Assembly: GCA_001792895.1 (NCBI GenBank)
Contig: MARA01000085.1
Span: 1-48,818 of the forward strand
Reading direction: 5' to 3'
Length of the DNA: 48,818 nt
Source of the DNA: Lentinus brumalis
Lineage: Eukaryota; Basidiomycota; Agaricomycetes; Polyporales; Polyporaceae
Shown here piece by piece: positions 1 to 9,839 of this stretch. A program made the position numbers and the translations under genes. Below the pieces are notes generated by a model. It saw only the letters and a program-made list of their open reading frames with translations, searched no databases and was not told the origin of the DNA. The first letter of the stretch is position 1; each line of letters begins with the position of its first letter.

Positions 1-907
1 CGTGCCTGCGGGCTGACGGAGCGGTGCGCGACGGTGCTCATGTCGATCCGCGAGGAGATCGCAGAGGCGGGCGACGAGGTCGGCCTGGAGCTGCACCCGC
101 CGCTCGTGCGGCTCGTCGAGTCGTACAAGGAGGTGCACCGGTTCCTGAACAAGCAGAGCCACCGGCCGTTCATCAAGCGGTACCTGCAGCGCGACGAGAT
201 CCAGCGGGCACTCGCCGGGTGCCACAACAGCCTGACGGACGCGCTCGGCATGTTCAACGTGCGTCGTCCGCGTGACTCGCGCTACTTTTGCTGACACGCC
301 CCCAGACGTCGATCCAGATCCGGATCCTCAAGCAGGTGCTTGCGGCGGAGCGGCAACGCCAGGAGGACACGCAGGCGATGCTCGACGCGATCACCCAGAG
401 CCACCAACACGGCCTCGAGCCCCCGCGGGCTCGCTGCTGCTCACGATGGAGCCGGCGCCGATGGACGGGCACGTCCTCGCACAGCTGCAGGCGGTGACAG
501 CGAAGCAGAACGAGCGCGACGCGGTGTTCGATGCGCAGGACCTGCGGCAGCTCATGCGGAGCGCGCTGCAGGCGAACAGCGACGCGGACATGATCCGTAT
601 CCTGCAGGTCAGCCGGGACGAGATGCCCGAGGCGATCACGACGCTGCAGCGGGCCCTTGAGGTCGAGGTCGCGCGCGAGCATGAGGTGGGTCGCCGTGGT
701 TCGCGGGGCAGCAAGTGTAGGATACGGAGCACGCGTGTAGTAGATAGACGAAATATATTTTTGCATGGAGTGCTGCGTATGCACCGACAGAAGCGTGCAC
801 AGAGCATCGACGGGCGACCCGAGGCACGCGTACTCACCGTATCTATGTATATGCTACCTCTGTTGCAGGCCCGCGTCGACCTTCCGCTCTTCGCACAAGT
901 GGGCTAG
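1..907 (+). CDS. MLKL-like helical-domain protein, 3' part only (unit A)
   Basis: The 3' end of the array's main gene; exons 1 and 2 lie outside the window. Exon 3 (1-258, 5' cut) carries the second half of the MLKL-like four-helix bundle (SYKEVHRFLNKQSHRPF, QRDEIQRALAGCHNSL). The intron is 259-305 (47 bp, GT..CAG) and exon 4 is 306-685. An extra G at 9-11 (GCGGGCTG, against GCGGCTG in the other units) breaks the frame at the very edge. In exon 4 the C run at 420-424 has five C where unit B has six, so the frame stops at 495-497; in the B-type frame it would continue to a stop at 905-907. From 686 a GT..AG intron (686-868, 183 bp, a multiple of three) is possible, and retaining it keeps the frame. 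No kinase domain follows. Confidence 0.75.
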
Positions 908-1890
908 CTCCGGGATGTTGAGGTGCGGTTGAAGATGAGGGCGAGGTCGAGGGATCCGGGCGACGAGGAAGACACAGCAGCATGGTCGAGAGAGCAAAGA
1001 GACGGAGTGTTGGCGAGCCAGCACGGGAGAGAGCCAGTGAGGAGGGACGCGAGCATGCTGAGAGGAGACAGCAGACATCAAACACTGCGTGCGCCCCAAT
1101 ACGGCGGGCGGCGAGGATGCATGGGTGGAAGGGCGGAGAGCGGACAGAAGGAGGGGAACTCGGAAGAGGGACGAGGAGGAGACGGACAGCGGGCGCCCCA
1201 CGACGTGTTTGCCGGGCGAGATCCCCGGATCGATCACATTCCTCACGACGTCCTAGGGGGGTATACTGGGACTGAGGGGGTGTTCCCTTCATTGTACGGG
1301 CTGCGGGAGGAGTTCTGCGCGTCGCAGCAGGAAGACAGAGGCTGGGAGGGTCTCGAGGAGGAGGTGCGTGGTCTTCCGGACTTCTGTTAGAGCTCTACTG
1401 ACCTGTATCGTCCTACCTTCCCTTGTAGTGCTCGCTTCTCTAGCTGACTTTGCACGCAGAACTTCGAGGGCACTCAGAAGTCGAAGATTTGAGCTCAGGA
1501 CTCAGCAGCACACTCATACAGGACCAGGACAAGAAGATATTCGCATAAATAACACAAGAGCGACGCAACGCACACTAGTACGGTACAGGAGTCCTACCAA
1601 GTACTACACATCGCCGATACAAGACCGCGAACGCGCGAAACCACAGCCGACGAGCCCGGCGGGCAGTTCCGCGGTACGGGCGCCTATCCTGACTTGGCAA
1701 CGCGCCCGCGCCGTATCTCTCTCTCTCTCTTCCACCACCACGTCGCTCCTGCCCTCTCCGCCTCGCTGGACTTCTACGCGCTCTACTGGGTACTTTGTAA
1801 GCTTTTTGCTACTCTGCTGCGACCGGAACACGTACCTCGGGCACTGCGGGCATTGCGGGCACACTCGACGACTTGCAAGACTTCGCAACA

Positions 1891-2528
1891 CACGCGCGCA
1901 CCCGCTGGGGACGGCAGGAAGCAGGAGAGGACTTGTGAGACGGCGTACTGGGCGAGGTAAGTGCTAATCTGCGTACCGTGCGACTGGAGACGGTCTGGCT
2001 CGTGTGTGGCTTGCCGGAAGTGCCTCGGGAGCTGGGGACGTCGCCGGGACTGTGGACGTGCACGGGAAGGAGCTGCGCGGCCGTATATCTTGTCCGGGGA
2101 CGCCTGACGGCTCGCTGGTGAGGCCCGGGGACTGCTGCACCGGAGAGACGACGTAAACGACTCTGTGCTGCCCCGGGAGCGTCCTGACTGGTGTGCGACG
2201 ACTCGGGACACGCGCAAAGACACGCTGGCGATGGCGGGAGGCAGGAGCAGACTCAGGACTTGGGGAACGGAGTCTGGTAAGTGCTACACTGCGTAACGCG
2301 CTGCGCTGGAGCTATTCGGGTGCTGGGGGCGCGGAGCTGAGCCGGGAGCTGGGGACGTCGCCGGGACCGCGAACGTTGCACGGGAGGCTGCTACGGAGCC
2401 GTATATCGTGTCCGGGGACGCCTGAAGGCTTGGTGGTGAGGCTTGGGGACTGCTACACCGGGGATCCGACGTACACGACGCGGATCTGCGCCGGGAGCGT
2501 GCTGACCGGTGCGCGTCGCAGATTGGCC
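1891..2528. repeat. Direct repeat of about 320 bp, two copies (unit A)
   Basis: 1891-2209 and 2210-2528 share the same order of blocks: GGTAAGTGCTA..CTGCGTA, GCCGGGAGCTGGGGACGTCG, GCCGTATATC, TGTCCGGGGACGCCTGA, GGAGACGACGTA-like and CGGGAGCGT. The copies differ by substitutions and small indels, so the duplication predates the amplification of the large unit. The same pair occurs in the other units. Confidence 0.7.
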
Positions 2529-2883
2529 TCTATGCGGTCTAGTCAAACGTTCAGCACGCCGGCACGCCTCTTAGGCAGGTCTATACGAACCTCTGACTCG
2601 CGCGAACGCGCCCTGGACGTCCGGAGACACTAGGCGACGACTGGATCTCCGGGACGCGATGTCTTCAATACCGACAGGCTTGGGCTCGAGTGCTGCGCAG
2701 AAGGTAAGTCTCTGCTGGATCTGGCGACGAACAATCAGCTGGGAGCTCTGCAGACGGGACTGGTGACGACGTACCGCGGCAGGCTCGAAATGCGACGTGG
2801 TCTGATACACGCATACAGTACTCTGTTGTGCGCACTCGGGACGACTCCTGCACGCGTCCTGGGGAATGCTCGACCCTCTGCGG

Positions 2884-3120
2884 TGGAGCGAAGCTCCAGC
2901 AAGTCGTCGCAGTGAGCCGCGGGGCTTGCGCCCCGCATCCTCCACGTACAACTGCGAAGGTAGGCAAGCACGAACCGCGCTGAGCGCGCCGTGAAGCAAT
3001 GAGCAGAGGTATCGGGCGGCAACACCAATCAAGACGTACCTCGGCTCGGTCGTGGCTCCGGGAGGACTGGGAGAGACGGCCGGCTGTCGCAGCCAAGGCT
3101 GCGAGCCGCAAAGCGGCTCG
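2884..3120. repeat. Cluster of short perfect hairpins (unit A)
   Basis: Four inverted repeats lie within 240 bp. TGGAGC-GAA-GCTCCA is at 2884-2898. GCGGGG-CTTGCG-CCCCGC is at 2919-2936. GGCTGTCGCAGCC followed by GGCTGCGAGCC is at about 3080-3106. CGAGCCGC-AAA-GCGGCTCG is at 3102-3120 (8-bp stem, 3-base loop). The first contains GCGAAGC, a sequence known to form an unusually stable mini-hairpin in DNA. The cluster recurs in C and D. In B it is partly degraded and is the site of the element insertion. Confidence 0.6.
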
Positions 3121-3443
3121 GCATGCCACCCCGCGCCTGGATTGTGCTGCTCCGGGGTTGCGAGTGCCGCCCGGCTTCTCAACCCGGAGGCAGCGAACAG
3201 TCGGCGGGAGACCGTTCGTGACGGCGGTACGTGGCGACGTGGCATCCCGAAGACGCTTTGGGAGTGGTTTCGCGATATCAGAAATACGCCGGCGGAGGAC
3301 TGGGAGCACAGAAGCACGTACCGGGGACGTGAATGAGCACATTGATGAGAGCTCGGGGACGAGATGAACGGAACGGAGACGCCACTTGCCGCGTCGTGAA
3401 GGGACGGGCGGACGTGTCTCGAGCACGCGGCCGCGAGTCGTGA

Positions 3444-3900
3444 TCACCAAGCTTCGGAGAGCTGGAACTCGAGCACGCCGTCGGGGAATGCGTCTGACCG
3501 TGCGTTGTCGACGGCGAGCTGGACAACGCCGGTAGGTTATACATATGGTCTTGTCTGAGAAAACGGGAGAGGCTCACCTCAGGCCGTGCCCAATACAGCT
3601 GCCCAGCGCGTGTGCGATGCGGACGCGTCTTCGTGACGTGAACAGCGAGTTGCGATCGCAAGTCCGCGCAGTCTGTGCGATGACCTCGGTGAGTACATGA
3701 TACGTCAACGCAAACATACGATGTGGTAAGTACTCACCTTCGACAAACGATGCATCGACGCGGTGCCATTCAGCGACCGCCATCGAGTGCTGATGCCTAC
3801 GTGCAGCGGAGACGGTGGGTATGCTGCCCGACACGGATCGCACGGCAGCGTATGGAGAGATAGAGGAGCGGACGTAGAGGAGAGGTTGAGACGCGGGCAT
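3444..3900 (-). CDS. Predicted 114-aa protein, three exons (unit A)
   Basis: Exons on the minus strand are 3900-3738, 3684-3578 and 3518-3444. The introns are 53 and 59 bp with GTGAGT/GTGAGC donors and AG acceptors, and the spliced length is 345 bp with stop. Start is MPASQPLLYVRSS; middle TDCADLRSQLAVHVTK and GQLYWARPE; end GVLEFQLSEAW then TGA. I do not recognise the family. The start-proximal Arg/Ser-rich, low-acid sequence could be a mitochondrial presequence, but this is weak. It lies 340 bp downstream of the 282-aa gene on the same strand. The frame is not kept in unit B, so it may be young or decaying. The downstream exon junctions are the firmest part of the model. Confidence 0.4.
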
Positions 3901-4242
3901 CGTCGACGAGGGGTAGGACGGGTGACGGGAGGATGGAGGTATGAGGGGGCGTGTCAGAGAGCATTGTGTGGATCGTTCGGAGGACGAATACTGGCGTGGC
4001 TGTCCCGGGATGTTGCGAGGTCGCGTAGCATGACTGTATGGATCTAATTTTGAGCCAATGAGAACGTATCGGATACACGATGTCCGTAAAAGGCTACTGC
4101 AGCGCTCGAACGTGCCAGCGAGCCGAGGGCATGATACATGAAGACGTACACTCACACGCAATATATGCAACTCTCGAGGTGCTTCAAATAGATAGAGGGA
4201 CATTGCTTCGGAATATAAAGTATGGTAAACAAGAAGAAGCGA

Positions 4243-5151
4243 CTACTCGTCGTCCGTGAACTCAGAAATCGGGTCCTCGGAGTCCTCGACGTCTGTAGAG
4301 TCTATGTTACAGTAATAATGCCCAACCTCGCGCCAGCCGCCGTGCTCGTCGTATTCCAGATGTCCGAACTGATTACGCATCTGCGGCCTAGGTCCGCTGC
4401 TACCCGACGGCTGAATCTCCGGTTCGACCGTGTCCTCCGCGTCCTCGATTATCTTTGCGCTCTTCGGGCCCTCGCAGACACGCCGAGGAGCCCGGACGTT
4501 GCCCTCGTCGTCGTACTGGGGCTTCTTGCTGCCCATGTCTCTGCGGCAGAGGTTCGGGAGGGGAAGAGCCTCGCGGTAGAGCGCAGACGGCGAGATACCG
4601 CTGGCGTCCATCCGGGCGACGCGAAGCTGCGCCGAGGTCGCCTTGGCGAAGTACAGCTTCCCCGCCTGCATGAGCGTAATGAGCTCACGCATCTGGGCGA
4701 AGGACGGAGCGCCGCGCTTGCTGAAATCTTGGAACGGGACATCAGGCGGCCAGCCAATGAGGATGACAAGATACCGGAGGACGATCTGGTCCCGGAACAG
4801 TGTCACCTCCCAGCACATGCGCGCACCCTTGACTCCCGAAGCGAAGACTAAAATTTAGATTAGATTCACGGCCGTGTATGACCGCAGATCCGGGACTCGG
4901 AACTCACCAAGTAACTCCGTAATGAGTTTGCGGACGCTGCCGCGTGGGTCATCGGGGTCCGCTTTCGAGAGCTTTGCAGCAGACGGCGGAGAGAGCTGGG
5001 AGGGATGGGGGATAAAGACCAGCACTGGACGCTTCAGCTCAAAGAGTACAGCATGTGGGTCGAGAGCTGCCTTGTGGCTGGATGAGCGCACGGGCTTAGC
5101 GGGCGACTCGGAGTGGAAGAGAAGCCGGCCGCGTGTGGATGTGCGCGTCAT
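4243..5151 (-). CDS. Uncharacterised 282-aa protein, two exons (unit A)
   Basis: Exon 1 is 5151-4908, the intron 4907-4848 (60 bp, GTGAGT..TTTTAG) and exon 2 4847-4243. Start is MTRTSTRGRLLFHSES. Residues 30-60 contain HAVLFELKRPVLVFIPHP. Exon 2 opens with VFASGVKGARMCWEV and the most characteristic stretch, LFRDQIVLRYLVILIGWP (about 98-115), then MRELITLMQAGKLYFAKAT. The C-terminus is polar, with GPKSAK and a strongly acidic tail (DVEDSEDPISEFTDDE). It resembles uncharacterised proteins I associate with polypore genomes; no enzyme motif is visible. A TATAAAG lies 34-40 bp upstream of the ATG. The frame is fully kept, with equal exon and intron lengths, in diverged unit B, which is strong evidence that it is a real gene. 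Confidence 0.75.
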
Positions 5152-5184
5152 GATCGACGACTCTCACCGAACAATTACATGCAT

Positions 5185-5191
5185 CTTTATA
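5185..5191 (-). promoter_or_regulatory. TATA box of the 282-aa gene (unit A)
   Basis: TATAAAG read on the minus strand, 34-40 bp before the ATG at 5151. It is kept unchanged at 21535-21541, 33785-33791 and 45943-45949. The 225 bp between this ATG and the plus-strand ATG at 5377 would act as a shared divergent promoter, and a TATATA at 5267-5272 could serve the plus strand. Confidence 0.5.
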
Positions 5192-5376
5192 TCTCATCTA
5201 CTTCGAGCGTATTGTGCCTTATACCGTCCGCTTTCCTTCCAAGCATCTATCCAGCTCCTCTTCACATATATAGGCGACACAATTGCACCACGGCTGAGCA
5301 GGATATCTTGCGTAGCATTCAAAGCAGCAAATCTCACACGTCGAGCGGTGTTGTCATCCCGGCAAAGCATTTCAAA

Positions 5377-5595
5377 ATGACCGCACTCCGCGGCGCACTC
5401 ATATCCAAACTATTGGGGCGACCGGTGAGGTTCTCCGCTTCGCCGCTATCCCCGTTACAGGGCTTTGCATAGCACAGGCTTCGGGTAGCTTATTCCAACA
5501 ACACTCAGCAGTCCGATGCCGTCGCACCACGGCCTTCATGCCAAGCAAGAGCCATTGCTATGAAGACATTCAGAGTATGCGCTCGCGACCGTTAA
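5377..5595 (+). CDS. Possible 56-aa protein, two exons (unit A)
   Basis: ATG at 5377 opens MTALRGALISKLLGRP; a 48-bp intron (5425-5472, GTGAGG..GCATAG) leads in phase 0 into HRLRVAYSNNTQQSDAVAP and ends MKTFRVCARDR, TAA at 5593-5595. The basic, Leu/Arg-rich, acid-free start resembles a mitochondrial targeting sequence. Divergently arranged with the 282-aa gene. Unit B has one extra T in exon 2 that changes the frame, so either this model is wrong or one copy is broken. Function unknown. Confidence 0.3.
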
Positions 5596-6106
5596 TTGCT
5601 CTCGAGGTTCTATAGTATTACATCGAGCAAGAGCGTACATACTCGTAGTCTTCATTTCAAAAGGCCTGCGTTATTCAAGTCAACGCTGAGTTCACGTTCT
5701 CCCATTCCCACAGCCCCGCCCGACCCCGAGAAACGGCCTGGAGCCAGCCTGAAACACGAGCCGCTTCGCGAAAGACACATTGTACCAGATGTCCGCAGTG
5801 TCCCCACGGAGCCGAAACTCAGTTTGTCTCCTAGCCCGTGCCCCCAGCCAGTCCCTGCATGCTCTGCTCGTTTTCCGTGGTGTCTTGAATGCCGACTGCA
5901 TCTCGTCGACGCAGCTGCGAGGTACACTGCCCGGTGGGCAGAGACACAGACCTGATAGTACGGCATCAGTATGAAATACTTCAAGCGAACACCCGACGCG
6001 AAGCGGCACTTACCAGGGTGAGATGACACCACGAAGGCCGCCCCATCCCGTAGTCCGAGTGCGGGTTCCCACTGCTCGGCAGACACAAAGCGACAGCGCA
6101 CGGACC

Positions 6107-6614
6107 ATGTCAGACACAGACGCAAACACCGAACACTCACATAAACCGAAAGATCCCTCTTCCAATGCGCGTGGGTCACGACGCCGCCTCCGTCCCCGCC
6201 GTTCTCTCTCCCGTCCTCGCTGTTGCCATCTCCCCCTGCTCGCCGTCGCCGTCGACTCTCCCGCAGGTACTGCTTCACTCTCAGACCTCGGACCTCACCA
6301 GCACGCCTACCTCTATCCCCACCATCCCCGGTCTGCGCATGCTCCGTTCTGGATCCCTGCCGGAGTCGGTGAGTATCCACGCTCATGCCCTGTTGATAAA
6401 CGATGACTGACCGTGCCAGACATCCGCAGGGCTTGTGAGCTTCGCATGTTCGTCGTGCACCATGAACGCGCTCTAGTGCGATCATGGTTGTCTCGGTGAG
6501 TGAGCACTGCAACTGTGCACACCGCATACTCGCTGTCGTAGGGCCTCGAAACTGACTGTATGCTTGTTGTCAGTAAAAGCTATGTCAGTTGACAGACGTA
6601 CCTCGTCGTCGTAG
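6107..6614 (+). CDS. Predicted 90-aa protein, four exons, premature stop (unit A)
   Basis: Exons 6107-6170, 6267-6368, 6430-6495 and 6574-6614, with introns of 96, 61 and 78 bp bounded by GT and AG. Start MSDTDANTEHSHKPKDPS, then HQHAYLYPHHPRSAHAPF, WIPAGVGLVSF (a hydrophobic stretch that could be a single membrane helix), end AMSVDRRTSSS and TAG. In units A, C and D an in-frame TAG at 6474-6476 interrupts exon 3, whereas unit B reads through. Exon lengths match unit B exactly while introns 1 and 3 differ in length, which is good evidence for a real transcript. Family unknown. Confidence 0.5.
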
Positions 6615-6801
6615 ACGGAAGACTCCCCGACTGCTGAGGTGAGTGTCCCGAGCTCTTGGCCCAATCACCGAACTCGCAGCGCCGGATGCTGACCGAGCCT
6701 GACACTTGCAGGGCCTGCAAAATGCGAGAAGCCGGGCATGCTGCTTCGGTTAGTTGTCTCTCGCTCTTCCACCGCCGCGCTCGCAGGGTGGAGTACTGAC
6801 C

Positions 6802-7102
6802 ATGTCGGACGTTTCAGGCCCCTGGACTGCAGATAGGACACTTGCAAGTCCCCGCACGACGTGCAACAACGTCTCTTTGGTGAGTGCACACCCGCATCTC
6901 GAGCTTCCACGTCCTTTCCTCGCATGCTTACCCTCTCATTCTCCAGGCTACCGGCGTATGCAACCTAGCGTCGACGCACCACGGTAGACACGGCTGTCGC
7001 GACTCGAGCGTGTCCCGGGCAGTGTGCTCACGCCCTCCGTCGTCCATCCCAGCGCGCGAAGACCGCCCTGCTGACCCGGGACCACTCGAGCGTCGCACAT
7101 AG
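6802..7102 (+). CDS. Predicted 77-aa protein, two exons (unit A)
   Basis: Exon 1 6802-6879 (26 codons), intron 6880-6946 (67 bp, GTGAGT..CTCCAG), exon 2 6947-7102. Start MSDVSGPWTADRTLASPR, second exon ATGVCNLASTHHGRHGCRD, end LERRT and TAG. Unit B keeps both exon lengths (78 and 156 bp) and the stop while its intron is one base shorter. The Cys/Arg-rich, low-complexity sequence matches nothing I recognise. It starts 187 bp after the stop of the 90-aa gene, so the two models could belong to one longer transcript. Confidence 0.35.
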
Positions 7103-7467
7103 AACGTCTCCCGCCCACCAGCGTGGAACCGAGCATGGGAGGTAAGTACATCCCTCAGCTGCAACGATAGAGACGTAGTGTCCTGACCCGGGCACCGTCC
7201 TCGCACAGAACAACTCCGTGATATGTCTGAGTGTAGACATCGGACCTTTCCCCCTCCCACAGAGCCAACCCCACTCGCGAGTCGGTCGCCGGGCGCTGAT
7301 GCCCGCTGTATTGCATATGGTCAGTGTCCGAGCCTCGCCCGTGTCCTCTCGAGTCTCGACGAACGCTGACCACACTTGCAGGAATTCACCCTGATCTGCG
7401 TCCCCGGGCTTGCTTCTGAGGTTCCCGCGCAACCGAGTCTTCGATGGCTTTGGGTCAGGCAGAGTGA

Positions 7468-7710
7468 GTGAGCATCCCGCCGCACTGGACGTCTCGGATA
7501 CTGACTCCAGTGTGTTGTACAGCGTCGTGCTGCGCATCCCGATTCTCCAAGCCGGGCTCATTCTTCCGCGGTTCGGCGGATGTCGCTGCTGACGCGGCAC
7601 CCTGCAGACACTTTGTTAGTATTTCCGTCCGGCCTTCGAGTACCTACCAGATGGTGACTGGACGCGGCACGCCCAAGCAGCGCTCGGAGTCGTGCCCGAG
7701 CGCGTCGTAG
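7468..7710 (+). CDS. Conserved open frame, 80 aa, doubtful (unit A)
   Basis: Starts MSIPPHWTSRILTP and ends GRGTPKQRSESCPSAS, TAG at 7708-7710. In unit B (23793-24041) the frame is kept with a 6-base insertion and the same end; unit C is identical at 36067-36309. An alternative frame at 7410-7592 is equally conserved over part of the region. It may be the last exon of a longer gene. Unknown function; could be a chance frame. Confidence 0.2.
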   Translation: MSIPPHWTSRILTPVCCTASCCASRFSKPGSFFRGSADVAADAAPCRHFVSISVRPSSTYQMVTGRGTPKQRSESCPSAS

Positions 7711-8459
7711 TTTAGTTCAGTTTCTTCCCTGTGTGTGAGAGAGAGTGAGTAGTACGTGGATGAGCGCAGCTCGGCACGTACAGCGGTAGTACCTTGCTCG
7801 TGCACGCAGCGTGCGGTAGTAGGCGGGATGGAGGTGCGGCGGCAGATGCACGGGCGGACGTGGTTTCTTCGACTCTTACTCCTCGTTCTGGACGGCTAGT
7901 CGAAGTATCGTAGAGGTGCTGTCCAGGGTATAGTCTCCACGAGCCGATGATGTCCAGACGGGACCGTTGTGAGCGGATGCACAGGCAGTCGGTGGTCTGG
8001 GCTTGATATGTAGGCAGCTTCAAGCTGGATTGTATTCTACCGTATACCTGGCGCAGTTGGCCGGGCAGGCAACGCGTAAGAAATGCTATAATACAGGTGT
8101 GTTTGTGTAACGAGAAGCCGTGCCAATATGTACGTGGCGCAGGAGACGATGGGTATGAGACGTGAACGAGGGCGGAATTCGTGTGCGAGAGACATACCAA
8201 AAGAAGTGGGGAACAGAGACTTGGATAGAACGCGAGAGTGGTTTAGGTGTGAGACTTCCTGTGCGTGTCTGCTACAGTAGAAGAGGTGTCGATACTCGGA
8301 ATCGAAGAAGTCACGGACGAGAACGATCTGGAAGGGGAGCGTGCTGGAACGAAGGTGGCATGCGTGAGTATCAGGTCTGTACAATGTCGTCATTGCACGG
8401 CTTACAGACCGCGACGCAAGAGTCGAGTATGGCACGCGCGATCGAGAGGGCAGGCAGAT

Positions 8460-9390
8460 CTCCGGGTCGATGTCGATCTGCGTTGGTCTGAGTTGCCGGC
8501 GGGGAGACGTAACGACGGCGGGCGAGATAGGAGCATGAAAAGGGCGAGCTGCGGAAGGGCGGGAACCTCAGGGGTCACGGTGAGTTTGCAGGGACTTCAA
8601 GTATGCGGAATCCATCAGAGGAATGGTTGCAAGCCTGAATTGGTAGATCGTACGAGACGTCGATCTGCATAAGGTGGAGACTGGTTGACCCGCTTACTCT
8701 GCGCTGATAGCGAATGATACCCAGAAGGAATCGGACTGCGGCGAGTTTTCTGCATCGGCGGTGCGTCCGACGCTGAAGCCCGAAAGGTAGTCGTCGATAC
8801 GCAAGAGATCCGAGTGCGAAGAAGCAGCGTCATGGCCCGGCATCTTGTCTAGAAGAGCGGCGGATCCGGGATAGCGGGACCGAGGAGCCGTGAGCAGGCC
8901 GTATAAGGCAGACTCAAGAGCTACTTACAACAGGGGTAAGTGGACTCCACAAAGACGGACGGTGATATGCGCATACACGGGGCATGTGCCGCCCAAAAGA
9001 CACGGTATACGCTCAGGTGGGCGGGAGAAGGACCGCGAACATACGCAGCGAGATTGAGAGGCCAGGGAAGCGGGCGGGATTGCTAGGGATAGGGATCGGG
9101 CAATGGAGGCGCATAGCATGCCGACGCGAAGCGAGCCGCGTACCGGAGAGACACGGCGGTGGAGCGCAGCGCGATGAGGAAAGAGAGAAGAGCGGAACGC
9201 GAGTCAGTGACATGGAGGAGACTGTGGGTGCCCGGAGGAGCGTTTGCCGTGAGAGCTCCCCGGATTGAGGATGTTCCTTGGGACGCTGTAGGGGATCACA
9301 TGGACACTGGGGTGTTCCCAACACGGTATGGGCTGCTGCGAGCGCTCTGGATATCGCAGGAGGACGATAGAGGCTAGGAGTCTCTATGAA
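8460..9390. repeat. Duplicated segment, copy 1 (unit A)
   Basis: It shares ordered blocks with 9840-10620 at an offset of about 1380 bp: TGAGTTGCCGGCGGG, GTCTAGAAGAGCGGCGGATC, GACCGAGGAGCCG / GTCCGAGGAGCCG, TATAAGG, GGGCGGGAGAA..CCGCGA, CATACGCAGCGAGAT and GGAGACAC. The copies have diverged strongly. The part at 9170-9385 also resembles 1150-1360 in spacer 1. Confidence 0.6.
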
Positions 9391-9839
9391 TCACGCACTT
9401 GAGAGTCGTGGCTTGTGAGATCGAACGGAAACATGACCTGGAGGGTGAGTAGTAGTGAGACGGACCGTCTCTTGAAAGATATCTGTCACGATGATGGCAC
9501 TGACCGAATGATCGCGGCGCAACTGCAGGAATGCAGCGTGGGTAGGCAAGGTTGTGGTAGGCAGTCGAGAGAGCCGCGTCGGGTATCTGCGATGGACGCG
9601 GCGTGGGATGATGGTGTCCGTGAGCAAGGCGGGGAATCATTGTACGACAGAGCAGTACATCTGGCAGCTGGTCGGAATGACCAGGTGACGGAGAAGGAAA
9701 GTCGCAGCCCGAGAGTTGGCGTTCTGTGACCCCTGTCACATACCTGCGTAACCAGATATCAATGAACGCGGTCGGTCTTTGTGATTGTACTCCTTCATAG
9801 TATTGGACACGGGTCCCAGTCAATAGTACGCCGAGGGTT

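Larger units (their letters stand above)
908..3443. other. Gene-poor spacer 1, unit A
   Basis: I see no convincing gene. Long open frames exist on both strands but are not kept in unit B and look like GC-driven shadows. The stretch holds a TC microsatellite (about 1716-1731), a 320-bp direct repeat (1891-2528), a cluster of stable hairpins (2884-3120), and a segment near 1150-1360 that resembles 9170-9385. Several good GT-AG signals (donor GGTAAGTGC at 1956 and 2276) could reflect non-coding transcripts. Confidence 0.5.

Noticed and set aside
272..907. 211-codon frame starting before exon 4
   Set aside because: Its first 50 codons read exon 4 in the wrong frame; only the part after the C run is the true frame, and it belongs to the spliced gene.
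1716..1731. TC microsatellite as a regulatory element
   Set aside because: Short simple repeat with no adjacent supported gene start; noted only as part of the spacer.
2571..3450. Overlapping 248- and 261-codon minus-strand frames, repeated in C and D
   Set aside because: Both lie over the hairpin cluster, have no domain-like features and are absent from unit B; identity between A, C and D says nothing about coding because those units are identical everywhere.
4222..4851. 209-codon plus-strand frame opposite the 282-aa gene
   Set aside because: Antisense shadow of the minus-strand gene, whose splicing and conservation in B are far better supported.
5652..6527. 291-codon minus-strand frame near the 90-aa gene
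   Set aside because: It crosses the exons and introns of the better-supported plus-strand gene and is broken in units B, C and D.
8265..8672. 135-codon plus-strand frame starting with an acidic stretch
   Set aside because: Begins with GTG, and a 10-base indel between A and B falls just upstream of the conserved block; only the 55-bp block is notable.
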